Source: Dryocola boscaweniae (GTDB taxonomy: Bacteria > Pseudomonadota > Gammaproteobacteria > Enterobacterales > Enterobacteriaceae). From it: 64,000 nt of DNA. A program made the translations under genes and the position numbers. Under the pieces are notes generated by a model. It saw only the letters and a list, made by a program, of their open reading frames with translations, did not search any database and was not told the origin of the DNA. The stretch spans positions 62,001 to 126,000 of the forward strand of contig NZ_JALHAP010000080.1 of the NCBI RefSeq assembly GCF_025215095.1, in the 5' to 3' direction. Within the stretch, counting starts at the first letter, position 1, and each line of letters begins with the position of its first letter. Of this stretch, positions 53,784-64,000 are shown piece after piece.

Positions 53784-55484
53784 TTACTGCGCGTGATTGC
53801 GCAAATGCGTGCCAAAAGCGCTCGCATCCATAAAGCCGGTGACGCGCGCCTGTGGCTGTTCTCGCCCTTCGGCATCAAAGAACAAAATTGTCGGTAACCC
53901 CAAAACTTTTAAGTGCTTTAACAGCGCCACGTCTTCCGCGTTATTAGCGGTGACATCCACCTGCAACAATACCCTGTTGCTCAGTTGCCGTTGCACCTGC
54001 GCGTCGCTAAAGGTGTATTTTTCGAATTCCTTACAGGCTACGCACCAGTCAGCGTAAAGATCCAGCATTACCGGTTTGCCCTTTGCATTCGCCAGCGCCT
54101 GGTTGAGCTGCCCGACATTAGCTACGCGCGTGAAGTTCAGGTGCGGCTGGCTTGTGGTTACGCTGGCGCCGAAAGCCCAGTCCTGCAACGGACGTGCGCA
54201 AACGAGAGCCGCGGCCAGCAGGATAATCTGCATGATACGCATCCACGATTTGCGGGCTTGCAGGCTGGTGATAAACGCCCAGCTAAAGAACGCTACTCCG
54301 AGCAGCGCCCACAGGCGAATGCCCCAGATGTCTCCCAATACGCGTTCCAGCAGAAATACCGGCAGGGCGAGGATCACAAACCCAAACGCGATTTTAACCG
54401 TTTCCATCCACGGGCCGCTTTTTGGCAGCAGCTTGTTGCCGAAGACGGTGATGAGGATCAGCGGCAGACCCATGCCCAGCGCATAAAGGTACAGCGTGCC
54501 GCCCCCGAGCCACATATTTCCACTTTGGGCGATGTAAAGCAGGATGGCGCTAAGCGGCGCGGTAGTGCATGGCGAGCAAATTAGCCCTGCCAGCGCGCCC
54601 ATGGCAAAGACGCCGCCAGCCGAACCGCCTTGCTGGCGATTACTCATCAGCGTGAGGCGAGTTTGCAGCGACGAAGGCAGTTGCAACGTGAACAGACCGA
54701 ACATGGACGCTGCGAGCAGAACAAACAGCGCTGACAGGCCAATCAGCACGTATGGATGCTGCAACGCGGCCTGGAACTGCAATCCCGCTGCGGCAACCAC
54801 CAGACCCAGAGCGGTATAGGTGAGCGCCATCCCCTGGACATAGATAAAGGTCAACAACAGGGCGCGAGCGGTGGATAAGCGCTGTTTGCCGCCCAGCACG
54901 ATACCGGAAATCAGCGGGTACATCGGCAACACGCAAGGTGTGAAGGCGATGCCGATGCCGATGAGGAACGCCCAAAGTGCGGAGAAGGGAAGCTGGCTGG
55001 CATTAGCGTCTACTGCTTCCCTCATCCCGGCCCTTTCCCCTTCGGGGAGAGGGTCAGGAGAAACCGCGCTTAGCGGCACAACGCGCGTTTCCGGCGGATA
55101 ACAGAACCCCGCCTCGGCGCAGCCCTGGTATGTCACGCTGAGCGTCGCGCCTTTATCCGCGGATTTTACCGTTACCGGCAGGTTTAGCTGCCCGGTGTAA
55201 ATCTCGGTTTTGCCGTAAAACTCGTCTTCATGCCAGGCCGCTTCAGGCATCGCCGGCGGTGCTACCTCCGCCAGAGCAGGGTTGAGTTTGATTTGCTGAC
55301 GATACAGATAGTAGCCGGGCTTAATCTGCCAGTTCAGGTTGAGCTGGCTGCCGGACTGCTGGAAATCAAAGGCAAAGGCCTGATCGACGGGAACGAACTG
55401 CGTTTTGCCCTGGTTATCGAACAGACCTGCAAAAGTTTGCGTGCTAAAAAGCAGAAAAATTAGCGTAAGGATGCGTAAAGCCAT
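53784..55484 (-). CDS. dsbD: Thiol:disulfide interchange protein DsbD
   Basis: 566 residues: a signal peptide ([19 protein letters not shown]), the N-terminal immunoglobulin-like domain with its redox cysteines in [14 protein letters not shown], eight membrane segments with [10 protein letters not shown] and ICSPCTTAP, and a C-terminal thioredoxin domain with [11 protein letters not shown]. It carries electrons from cytoplasmic thioredoxin to the periplasm. The linker between the first domain and the membrane part reads [19 protein letters not shown], which is encoded by a palindromic repeat inserted in frame and is not like the E. coli linker. The start overlaps cutA by 25 bp. Confidence 0.96.
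   Translation of the reverse strand: MALRILTLIFLLFSTQTFAGLFDNQGKTQFVPVDQAFAFDFQQSGSQLNLNWQIKPGYYLYRQQIKLNPALAEVAPPAMPEAAWHEDEFYGKTEIYTGQLNLPVTVKSADKGATLSVTYQGCAEAGFCYPPETRVVPLSAVSPDPLPEGERAGMREAVDANASQLPFSALWAFLIGIGIAFTPCVLPMYPLISGIVLGGKQRLSTARALLLTFIYVQGMALTYTALGLVVAAAGLQFQAALQHPYVLIGLSALFVLLAASMFGLFTLQLPSSLQTRLTLMSNRQQGGSAGGVFAMGALAGLICSPCTTAPLSAILLYIAQSGNMWLGGGTLYLYALGMGLPLILITVFGNKLLPKSGPWMETVKIAFGFVILALPVFLLERVLGDIWGIRLWALLGVAFFSWAFITSLQARKSWMRIMQIILLAAALVCARPLQDWAFGASVTTSQPHLNFTRVANVGQLNQALANAKGKPVMLDLYADWCVACKEFEKYTFSDAQVQRQLSNRVLLQVDVTANNAEDVALLKHLKVLGLPTILFFDAEGREQPQARVTGFMDASAFGTHLRNHAQ
55031..55053. repeat. Palindromic repeat inside dsbD coding sequence
   Basis: CCCTTTCCCC-TTC-GGGGAGAGGG, flanked by CTCATCCCGG and TCAGGAG, the layout of a common enterobacterial intergenic repeat (CCCTCACCC...CTCTCCC). 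Here it is translated in frame as [12 protein letters not shown] in the DsbD linker. Confidence 0.75.
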
Positions 55485-55783
55485 GAGAGGTATTCACTGT
55501 CTCCGTGGGTAACTGGCAGCACCAGTAATTCAGGGGTTTGATAAGGATGATGCGCTTTCAGGCAGGCCAGCAGAGCTTCCTGGTGGGCGATGTCGCTTTT
55601 GAGCAGCATCTGCACCTCATACTCCTGTTCCATTTTTCCTTCCCAGTAATAGAGCGACGTAGCGCCTGGCAACAGGGTAACGCAGGCAGCGAGTTTCTCT
55701 GCCAGCGCAAGGGCAGCAAGCTCCTGGGCGGTGGCCTCGTCTGGAGCGGTGCAAAGGATGACAACGGCCTGGGTAGTCGACAT
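55460..55783 (-). CDS. cutA: Divalent-cation tolerance protein CutA
   Basis: 107 residues, the CutA1 trimer-forming fold: [45 protein letters not shown] and [24 protein letters not shown]. It overlaps the dsbD start. The molecular role is still unclear; the name comes from copper-sensitivity phenotypes that may stem from the neighbouring dsbD. Confidence 0.95.
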   Translation of the reverse strand: MSTTQAVVILCTAPDEATAQELAALALAEKLAACVTLLPGATSLYYWEGKMEQEYEVQMLLKSDIAHQEALLACLKAHHPYQTPELLVLPVTHGDSEYLSWLYASLR

Positions 55784-56028
55784 GGCTTACCTCCTGCGTG
55801 GGAAACAGCGGAAGACTATAGCATGGCGGGAGAAGAGAGAGTGTTAAACGGGCCGCTAAGCGACCCGTCAGATTAGTAACAAACACCCGAAAACGTGGTT
55901 TTCGGGTGTTTGGGATAAACCAGAAAATATAATTCTTTATTTTTATTAGCACCCGGATCGGCACTGTTAAGCGCACAGGAATTTGTCAGAAGTCTTACGG
56001 GCCGCTAAGCGACCCGTTTTTACCAGAT
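55784..56028. repeat. dcuA-cutA intergenic region with duplicated 21-bp hairpin
   Basis: The 21-bp palindromic sequence beginning ACGGGCCGCTAAGCG and ending ACCCGT is present at 55848-55868 and again at 55997-56017. Between them lies another strong hairpin at 55881-55911 (AAACACCCGAAAAC / GTTTTCGGGTGTTT type). The region also must contain the cutA promoter and the dcuA terminator. Confidence 0.8.
55881..55911. terminator. Strong hairpin in dcuA-cutA gap
   Basis: AAACACCCGAAAAC pairs with GGTTTTCGGGTGTTT around a short loop, with an A/T-rich surrounding. It is a likely terminator for dcuA or a bidirectional stop. Confidence 0.65.
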
Positions 56029-57330
56029 TTACAGAACCAGACCGCCGACGATAAAACCGAAGATCACGCACAGCGTTATGGCAATCACGCCAGGAATCAG
56101 GAAGGCGTGGTTAAACACGTACTTGCCGATTCGGGTTGAGCCGGTGTCGTCCATTTCTACCGCTGCCAGCAGCGTAGGATAGGTTGGCAGCACGAACAGG
56201 GCGGAGACGGCAGCAAAAGAGGCTACGGCGGTGAGCGGGCTGACGCCCAGCATCAGCGCGGCGGGCATTAGCGCTTTGGTGGTAGCCGCCTGGGAGTAAA
56301 GCAGGGTTGCGGCAAAGAACAGCACCACCGCCAGTAGCCACGGATAGCTTTGCAGCAGGTCGCCCGCGAAGCCCTGAATATCCTGAATATGGTTTTTGAC
56401 GAAGGTATCGCCTAGCCACGCCACGCCCAGCACGCAAATACAGGCGCTCATACCGGATTTAAATGTGCTGGCGTTGAGGATTTCGCCGGTGTCGATTTTA
56501 CAGGTGATGCAGATAAGCGTGGCGATGGTCAGCATGAAGACCACAATCGCTTCGTTACGCGGCAGCACCGGGTTCTGAATCAGGCCAACGGTGTCGCTGA
56601 TGGCGGTGGCATAAAACATTACCGCGACGATACCGATCAGGAACAGCAGCACCGAGCGTTTGGCGTGCGGTTTCAGCTTGAAGACCTGGCTGCCGCGCAG
56701 TTGCACTTCGCCTTTGGCAAGGCGTTCCTGATAAACAGGATCGTCTTTCAGCTCGCAGCCGAGGAAGTTACAGACGACTGCGGTCAGCATGACGGCCACA
56801 AGCGTAACCGGAATACAGATAGCCAGCAGGGTCAGATAGCTGACGCCCAGCGGTTCCAGAATTCCGGCAAAGAAAACGACGGCTGCGGAAATCGGCGAGG
56901 CCGTAATAGCAATCTGAGAAGCCACTACGGCGACGGAAAGCGGGCGGGAAGGGCGAATGCCCTGCTCTTTTGCCACTTCGGTAATGACCGGCAGCGTGGA
57001 GAACGCCGTGTGTCCAGTGCCTGCCAGAATCGTCATAAACCAGGTGACGAGCGGGGCGAGGAAAGTGATGTATTTTGGATGACGGCGCAGCAGACGCTCC
57101 GCGAGACTGACCAGATAATCCATACCCCCCGCCACCTGCATAGCGGCAATGGCGGCGATAACCGCCATGATGATTTCGATGACGTCAAAGGGAATGGCCC
57201 CGGGTTTAATCTGGAACAGCAGTGTAAGAACTAATACGCCCAGACCGCCGGCAAAACCAATACCTATGCCGCCAAGCCGGGCCCCGAGATAAATCGCCAG
57301 CAGGACGATAACGAGTTCAGCGCCAAACAT
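56029..57330 (-). CDS. dcuA: Anaerobic C4-dicarboxylate transporter DcuA
   Basis: 433 residues with about ten membrane segments. Highly conserved with E. coli DcuA (433): YLGARLGGIGIGFAGGLGVL at the N-terminus, AGTGHTAFSTLPVITEVAKE in the middle, and NHAFLIPGVIAITLCVIFGF at the C-terminus. It exchanges aspartate, fumarate and succinate across the inner membrane. It follows aspA, whose product (fumarate) it helps to balance. Confidence 0.97.
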   Translation of the reverse strand: MFGAELVIVLLAIYLGARLGGIGIGFAGGLGVLVLTLLFQIKPGAIPFDVIEIIMAVIAAIAAMQVAGGMDYLVSLAERLLRRHPKYITFLAPLVTWFMTILAGTGHTAFSTLPVITEVAKEQGIRPSRPLSVAVVASQIAITASPISAAVVFFAGILEPLGVSYLTLLAICIPVTLVAVMLTAVVCNFLGCELKDDPVYQERLAKGEVQLRGSQVFKLKPHAKRSVLLFLIGIVAVMFYATAISDTVGLIQNPVLPRNEAIVVFMLTIATLICITCKIDTGEILNASTFKSGMSACICVLGVAWLGDTFVKNHIQDIQGFAGDLLQSYPWLLAVVLFFAATLLYSQAATTKALMPAALMLGVSPLTAVASFAAVSALFVLPTYPTLLAAVEMDDTGSTRIGKYVFNHAFLIPGVIAITLCVIFGFIVGGLVL

Positions 57331-57396
57331 AATGTGCTTCCTTGAAGTTTAATGAGTTGAAAATAAGTTGTTGTATTAATGTAAGCCTGAAATGAA

Positions 57397-57424
57397 AAAG
57401 GCACGTCGCGATGGACGTGCCTTT
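57397..57424 (-). terminator. Terminator of aspA
   Basis: AAAGGCACGTC and GACGTGCCTTT form an 11-bp stem, followed by TTCATTTC on the minus strand, between aspA and dcuA. Partial read-through would supply dcuA, which also likely has its own promoter in this 119-bp gap. Confidence 0.85.
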
Positions 57425-57449
57425 AGGCTTTGCTAACTAACCGGAATTA

Positions 57450-58886
57450 TCATTGTTCACTTTCATCCGTGTAGCGTTTTGCTTTGTAGACCGGGTGCAT
57501 CAGGTTATGGATCGAGAATATATCGTCCAACTCGGCTTCTGTCAGCAGGCCGCGCTCCAGAACAACTTCCCGCACGCTCTTCCCGGTTTCCGCACAAATC
57601 TTACCGACGATATCGCCGTTGTGGTGGCCGATGAACGGGTTCAGATAGGTGACGATACCAATGGAGTTGTAGACATAGCTTTCGCACACTTCTTTATTTG
57701 CGGTAATGCCGTTGATGCATTTTTCCAGCAGGTTATAGCAGGCGTTGGTCAGGATGTGGGTGGACTCAAACATCGCCTGGCCAATGACGGGTTCCATAAC
57801 GTTCAACTGTAGCTGACCCGCTTCGGAGGCCATGGTCACGGTGGTGTCGTTACCAATAACTTTGAAGCACACCTGGTTTACGACTTCTGGCACAACCGGG
57901 TTTACTTTGGCAGGCATAATAGACGAACCGGCCTGCAGTTCCGGCAGGTTGATTTCATTCAGGCCCGAGCGCGGGCCGGAGGAGAGCAGGCGAAGGTCGT
58001 TACAGATCTTCGACATTTTCACCGCCAGGCGCTTAAGGGAGCTGTGAACCATAACGTATGCGCCGCAGTCCGACGTCGCTTCAATCAGATCCTCGGCCGG
58101 TACGCACGGCAGGTTGCTGACTTCCGCCAGTTTCTGCACCGCCAGTTGCTGGTAACCTTCTGGCGTATTCAGGCGCGTGCCGATTGCCGTTGCGCCAAGG
58201 TTAACTTCCAGCAGCAGCTCTGCGGTACGCAGCAGGTTTTTGGTTTCTTCTTTTAACAGGACGTTGAAGGCGTGAAACTCCTGGCCCAGCGTCATCGGCA
58301 CCGCATCCTGTAGCTGGGTACGGCCCATTTTCAGGATGTTTTCGAATTCGACGGCTTTGCGCTGGAAGCCTTCGCCCAGTTGGTTAATGGCGTCGATCAG
58401 CTTGATGATGGAGGCATAAACCGCGATGCGGAAACCGGTTGGGTAGGCATCGTTGGTGGACTGGCATTTGTTAACGTGGTCGTTCGGGTTCAGGTACTGA
58501 TACTCACCTTTCTGGTGGCCCATCAGCTCCAGCCCAATGTTGGCGAGCACTTCGTTGGTATTCATGTTAACGGAGGTACCGGCGCCGCCCTGGTAAACAT
58601 CCACCGGGAACTGATCCATGCACTTACCGTTGTTCAGCACTTCGTCACAGGCCTGGATAATGGTGTTGGCAATGCTTTTCGGGATGGTTTGCAGCTCCTT
58701 GTTCGCCATCGCTGCCGCTTTTTTCACCATGACCATACCGCGCACAAATTCAGGAATATCGCTGATTTTGTTGTTACTGATGTAGAAGTTTTCAATCGCT
58801 CTCAGAGTATGAATACCATAGTAGGCATCCGCTGGCACTTCCCTGGTACCCAACAAGTCTTCTTCGATACGAATGTTATTTAACAT
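57450..58886 (-). CDS. aspA: Aspartate ammonia-lyase
   Basis: 478 residues from the ATG at 58886 ([18 protein letters not shown]), matching E. coli AspA. The fumarase/aspartase signature [11 protein letters not shown] is present, with the catalytic Ser. It converts aspartate to fumarate and ammonia, feeding fumarate respiration. The open frame extends 35 residues upstream, but [10 protein letters not shown] is the natural start. A CRP-type site lies in the divergent promoter region shared with fxsA. Confidence 0.97.
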   Translation of the reverse strand: MLNNIRIEEDLLGTREVPADAYYGIHTLRAIENFYISNNKISDIPEFVRGMVMVKKAAAMANKELQTIPKSIANTIIQACDEVLNNGKCMDQFPVDVYQGGAGTSVNMNTNEVLANIGLELMGHQKGEYQYLNPNDHVNKCQSTNDAYPTGFRIAVYASIIKLIDAINQLGEGFQRKAVEFENILKMGRTQLQDAVPMTLGQEFHAFNVLLKEETKNLLRTAELLLEVNLGATAIGTRLNTPEGYQQLAVQKLAEVSNLPCVPAEDLIEATSDCGAYVMVHSSLKRLAVKMSKICNDLRLLSSGPRSGLNEINLPELQAGSSIMPAKVNPVVPEVVNQVCFKVIGNDTTVTMASEAGQLQLNVMEPVIGQAMFESTHILTNACYNLLEKCINGITANKEVCESYVYNSIGIVTYLNPFIGHHNGDIVGKICAETGKSVREVVLERGLLTEAELDDIFSIHNLMHPVYKAKRYTDESEQ

Positions 58887-59073
58887 GTGAACCTTCTTTT
58901 TCAAGCTGCCAATAAATGCACCGTTTTCACGCACACGATGTGTGGTCGTGAGATGAATAGACCGAAGATTATGTCCATATTCGGTCTCCATGCCGTGATG
59001 ATATGCTGATCATAGCGAAAAGCAGCAATCTGGATCACTTATTAAAACTCTCATCACATAACTATTATTAATA

Positions 59074-59089
59074 TGTGATATCGATCAAT
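59074..59089. promoter_or_regulatory. CRP-type site between aspA and fxsA
   Basis: TGTGATATCGATCAAT matches TGTGA-N6-TCA of the CRP consensus, about 190 bp upstream of the aspA start and 140 bp before fxsA. In E. coli, aspA is known to be under CRP control. Confidence 0.6.
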
Positions 59090-59229
59090 GGATGAATATT
59101 TCCAGAAAAATAACCTGGTGCTTAGATTGATCTTTGGCTAATGCGCCGCCATCTGTTAGCAATGACTTATCGCTAACCCATTTTTACGAGCGCCAGAAGG
59201 GGCTTGTTGTCCAACTACAGGAGAATACG

Positions 59230-59715
59230 GTGCGCTGGATACCGTTAATTGCTATTTTTCTCTACGTTTACATAGAGATATCTATTTTTATTCAGGTGGC
59301 TCACGTGCTGGGTGTCCTGCTGACGCTGCTGCTGGTTATCTTCACTTCGGTAATTGGTATGTCGCTGGTGCGTAACCAGGGCTTTAAAACCTTTATGCAG
59401 ATGCAGCAGAAAATGGCGGCGGGCGAAAGCCCTGCGGCAGAGATGATTAAAAGCGTTTCTCTGGTGCTGGCAGGCTTCCTGCTGCTGCTGCCGGGCTTCT
59501 TTACCGACCTCCTCGGCCTGCTGCTGTTGCTGCCGCCGGTACAAAAGCATCTGACGTTAAAACTGATGCCGCACCTGCGCTTTTCGCGCACCCCGGGCGG
59601 CGGCTTTAGCGCAGGCTCCGACCGTGGGCAAACCTTCGATGGCGAATACCAGCGTAAGGACGATGGCCCAAAGCGGCTTGAAGAGCGTGATAACGACAAT
59701 CGTCACGATCGTTAA
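59230..59715 (+). CDS. fxsA: Membrane protein FxsA
   Basis: 161 residues starting with GTG at 59230 behind CAGGAGAATACG (MRWIPLIAIFLYVYIEISIF). Several membrane segments, then a hydrophilic tail (FSAGSDRGQTFDGEYQRKDD). E. coli FxsA (158) counters exclusion of phage T7 by the F plasmid when overexpressed. The open frame reading from 59134 is not part of the protein. In E. coli yjeH lies between fxsA and groES; here they are adjacent. Confidence 0.94.
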   Translation: MRWIPLIAIFLYVYIEISIFIQVAHVLGVLLTLLLVIFTSVIGMSLVRNQGFKTFMQMQQKMAAGESPAAEMIKSVSLVLAGFLLLLPGFFTDLLGLLLLLPPVQKHLTLKLMPHLRFSRTPGGGFSAGSDRGQTFDGEYQRKDDGPKRLEERDNDNRHDR

Positions 59716-59740
59716 AATTTCGAAAATTTTTTTGTTTTCC

Positions 59741-60147
<407 letters not shown>

Positions 60148-60184
60148 TTACACGCACGAAACTGAACGAATTTGAGGAATATAA

Positions 60185-61834
<1,650 letters not shown>

Positions 61835-61860
61835 TTGCCTTAGCACCTTGTGTTAAAGAA

Positions 61861-61893
61861 ACCCTCAGGCAGAAATGTCTGAGGGTTTTTTCT
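61861..61893 (+). terminator. Terminator after groEL
   Basis: ACCCTCAG and CTGAGGGT stem followed by TTTTTTCTTTT, 26 bp after the stop codon: a strong intrinsic terminator. Confidence 0.93.
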
Positions 61894-61974
61894 TTTCGGC
61901 CGCAGTCTGGTATAAGGTCTTACCGGGCAAGATGGCCCGCAACATTCAATACGGCATTGATTACGGGGAACAAC

Positions 61975-62328
61975 ATGCGCATAAAAGTTTCAGCAGGAAT
62001 GGCTGTGGCAGTGCTGCTGCTGGCAGGGTGCAGTACCAGCAACGAGCTGAGCGCTGCCGGGCAGAGCGTTCGTTTTGTTGAAGAGAAGCCGGCCAGCAAC
62101 TGCCAACTGTTAGGCAGCGCTACGGGTGAGCAAAGCAATTGGTTATCCGGGCAGCATGGCGATGAAGGCGGCTCTATGCGCGGCGCGGCAAATGCTCTGC
62201 GTAATAATGCAGCGGCTATGGGCGGCAACGTGATTTATGGCGTCAGCAGCCCAAGCCAGAACCTGCTGTCAAGCTTTGCGCCGACCGCCAGCAAAATGAC
62301 CGGCCAGGTTTATAAGTGCCCGAACTGA
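61975..62328 (+). CDS. yjeI: DUF4156 lipoprotein YjeI
   Basis: 117 residues from the ATG at 61975 (MRIKVSAGMAVAVLLLAGCS), with GGGGAA upstream. Lipobox LAGC (Cys19). The C-terminal part MGGNVIYGVSSP and the closing VYKCPN are family features. It is the E. coli YjeI position and family. The function is unknown. Confidence 0.9.
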   Translation: MRIKVSAGMAVAVLLLAGCSTSNELSAAGQSVRFVEEKPASNCQLLGSATGEQSNWLSGQHGDEGGSMRGAANALRNNAAAMGGNVIYGVSSPSQNLLSSFAPTASKMTGQVYKCPN

Positions 62329-62341
62329 TTTAGTGATTTGC

Positions 62342-62453
62342 GGCGGGTGGCGCAAAGCTTACCCGCCCTACGTTCGAAACTATGGAGGGGAGCTTTGCTC
62401 ACCCAACCAACGCTTAAATGTGTAGGGTGGATAAGCACCAGCGCCATCCACCG
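62342..62453. repeat. REP pair between yjeI and epmB
   Basis: GGCGGGTGGCGCAAAGCTTA and the facing GTAGGGTGGATAAGCACCAG, about 60 bp apart, in a convergent gap. Confidence 0.8.
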
Positions 62454-62460
62454 GTTTTTC

Positions 62461-63489
62461 TTATGACTGCCGTAGCTGCAAATCCAGCGGCGTTTTACTC
62501 GGCTCGCCGCCAATTTCACGGGCAAGTTTCGGCACCATATAGCCGGAAACCAGCGTCAGCAACTCGCGCATAATCTTCCTCGCTTCATCGTCGCTTACCA
62601 TGAAATGTGCCGCTCCCTGTACTTTGTCCAGCACATGCAGGTAATAAGGCATCACGCCTGCATCAAACAGCGCGTTGCTTAGCTGCGCAAGCGTATGCGC
62701 ATTGTCATTAACGCCGCGCAGCAGCACGCTCTGGTTGAGCAGCGTAACGCCCGCCTGACGCAGGCTCTTCATGGCCGCTCTGAATTCGTCGCCAATCTCT
62801 TGCGCATGATTGATATGGTTAACCAGCAAAACCTGCAAACGCGAGCGCGCTATACGGCCAGCAAGCGTATCGGTGATACGCGCCGGGATAACAATCGGCA
62901 GGCGGCTATGAATGCGCAGACGTTTAATATGCGGGATAGCTTCCAGCTCGTTCAGCAGCCAGTCCAGCTCATGGTCTTTCGCCATTAAAGGATCGCCGCC
63001 GGAGAAAATAATTTCGTCAAGCTCGGGATGTTCGCTGATATAAGCGAGCGCGGCCTGCCAGTTACGCTTGTTGCCCTGATTATCGGCGTAGGGAAAATGG
63101 CGGCGGAAGCAATAGCGGCAGTTTACGGCGCAGCCGCCTTTTACCAGCAGCAGGGCGCGATTGCGGTATTTGTGCAGTAAACCCGGCACCACGCTGTGCT
63201 GTTCTTCCAGCGGGTCGGTGCTAAAACCCGGTGCTGCGATGAATTCCTGTCTGGCCGTCAAAACCTGGCGTAACAACGGGTCGTTCGGATTGCCTTTTTC
63301 CATGCGGGCAACGAACGCTCGCGGAACGCGCAGGGCAAAAAGTCGGCGCGCATCACGGCCTGCCAACAATTCTTCATCAGCATCTATGTTTAAAATATGC
63401 AGCAGTTCGTCGGGATCGGTTATAACATCGGCAAGTTGCGTTAACCAATCTTCTCTGCGGGGGGGATTTAGGGTTACAATGTGTGCCAT
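62461..63489 (-). CDS. epmB: EF-P (R)-beta-lysylation lysine 2,3-aminomutase EpmB
   Basis: 342 residues of the lysine aminomutase radical-SAM family. The cluster cysteines are Cys120, Cys124 and Cys127 in [16 protein letters not shown]. The PLP-binding region is toward the C-terminus ([15 protein letters not shown]). It converts (S)-alpha-lysine to (R)-beta-lysine for attachment to Lys34 of elongation factor P. It is divergent from efp, which starts 41 bp away, so enzyme and target share a promoter region. Confidence 0.97.
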   Translation of the reverse strand: MAHIVTLNPPRREDWLTQLADVITDPDELLHILNIDADEELLAGRDARRLFALRVPRAFVARMEKGNPNDPLLRQVLTARQEFIAAPGFSTDPLEEQHSVVPGLLHKYRNRALLLVKGGCAVNCRYCFRRHFPYADNQGNKRNWQAALAYISEHPELDEIIFSGGDPLMAKDHELDWLLNELEAIPHIKRLRIHSRLPIVIPARITDTLAGRIARSRLQVLLVNHINHAQEIGDEFRAAMKSLRQAGVTLLNQSVLLRGVNDNAHTLAQLSNALFDAGVMPYYLHVLDKVQGAAHFMVSDDEARKIMRELLTLVSGYMVPKLAREIGGEPSKTPLDLQLRQS

Positions 63490-63529
63490 TTTTTGGCTAA
63501 GCTACCAATTAACAATTTCAGAGGGCCTT

Positions 63530-64000
63530 ATGGCGACTTATTCTAGCAACGATTTCCGTGCCGGTCTTAAAATCATGTTCGAAGGCGAGCCTTACGCAGT
63601 CGAATCCAGCGAGTTTGTGAAACCAGGTAAAGGCCAGGCCTTTGCTCGCGTTAAAATGCGCCGTTTGCTGACCGGCACCCGCGTTGAAAAAACCTTCAAA
63701 TCCACCGACTCCGCCGAAGGCGCAGACGTTATCGATATGAACCTGACTTACCTGTACAACGACGGTGAGTTCTACCACTTCATGAATAACGAAACCTTCG
63801 AGCAGTTGGCTGCTGACGAAAAAGCGATTGGTGATAACGCTAAATGGCTGCTCGACCAGGCTGAATGTATCGTTACCCTGTGGAACGGTCGTCCAATCCA
63901 GGTGACTCCACCGAACTTCGTGGAACTGGAAATTGTTGAAACCGATCCTGGCCTGAAAGGCGATACCGCAGGTACCGGCGGTAAACCCGCTACGCTGTCT
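63530..64000 (+). CDS. efp: Elongation factor P (partial, C-terminus beyond window)
   Basis: The first 157 residues of EF-P (188 in E. coli) are present, starting [20 protein letters not shown] behind GAGGGCCTT. The modified lysine is Lys34 in [11 protein letters not shown]. It relieves ribosome stalling at polyproline. Window edge truncates the last domain. Confidence 0.98.
   Translation, partial: MATYSSNDFRAGLKIMFEGEPYAVESSEFVKPGKGQAFARVKMRRLLTGTRVEKTFKSTDSAEGADVIDMNLTYLYNDGEFYHFMNNETFEQLAADEKAIGDNAKWLLDQAECIVTLWNGRPIQVTPPNFVELEIVETDPGLKGDTAGTGGKPATLS

Noticed and set aside
55848..56017. Insertion sequence bounded by 21-bp repeats
   Set aside because: The repeats are in direct orientation and enclose only about 130 bp with no transposase; a local duplication is simpler.
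58887..58991. 35-residue N-terminal extension of AspA
   Set aside because: The conserved aspartase N-terminus starts at 58886; the extension lies in the promoter region.

Overview
This is a stretch of chromosome from a member of the Enterobacteriaceae, probably of the Enterobacter/Kosakonia/Cronobacter type. The evidence is direct gene recognition. An almost collinear E. coli order runs through the right part: tRNA-Phe, yjdC, dsbD, cutA, dcuA, aspA, fxsA, groES-groEL, yjeI, epmB, efp. A complete yjdP / phnPONMLKJIHGFEDC / yjdN / yjdM / crfC / yjcZ block sits on the left. The species cannot be fixed from the sequence alone. Between these conserved blocks lie accessory cassettes. More than a dozen copies of one REP-type palindromic repeat are scattered between genes.

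Layout. 1-5700 (minus strand): a sugar operon with an ABC importer (ATPase, permease, binding protein), a D-lyxose isomerase-like cupin, a class II aldolase and a PfkB kinase cut by the window edge. 5961-8537: a large orphan hybrid sensor kinase. 8834-9846: yjdP and a REP-associated tyrosine transposase (RAYT) bracketed by REP pairs. 9933-20902: the 14-gene C-P lyase operon for phosphonates. 21101-22520: a DUF2235/Tle1-like lipase beside a truncated Aer-type PAS domain. 22788-28337: yjdN, yjdM, a WYL-type regulator, and the dynamin-like crfC with its partner yjcZ. 28575-29789: a divergent HxlR regulator / SDR pair. 30014-33050: a cellobiose-type PTS operon (EIIB, 6-phospho-beta-glucosidase, EIIC) without EIIA.

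33148-40513 is the most interesting region. It holds a D-serine dehydratase-like PLP enzyme, an N-acyl-D-amino acid deacylase, RidA, a sodium:solute symporter, 2-keto-3-deoxygalactonate kinase, 2-keto-3-deoxy-6-phosphogalactonate aldolase and an RpiR regulator. Read together, these can form a route for an N-acetylated amino-sugar acid: import, deacetylation, deamination to a 2-keto-3-deoxy acid, phosphorylation, and cleavage to pyruvate and glyceraldehyde 3-phosphate.

40713-48721: a DMT transporter, a YghX-like dienelactone hydrolase, a PAS-GGDEF diguanylate cyclase, the sitABCD manganese/iron importer with recognisable MntR and Fur sites, a small lipoprotein, and yghU. 48971-51252: an AT-rich pair (family 8 glycosyltransferase and O-antigen-ligase-like protein) lying against the 3' end of tRNA-Phe, probably acquired. 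51669-53159: an AraC regulator and a LysE exporter. From 53162 to the end is housekeeping backbone: disulfide reduction, the C4-dicarboxylate/aspartate pathway, the GroE chaperonin with a sigma-32-type promoter, and the EpmB/EF-P modification pair.
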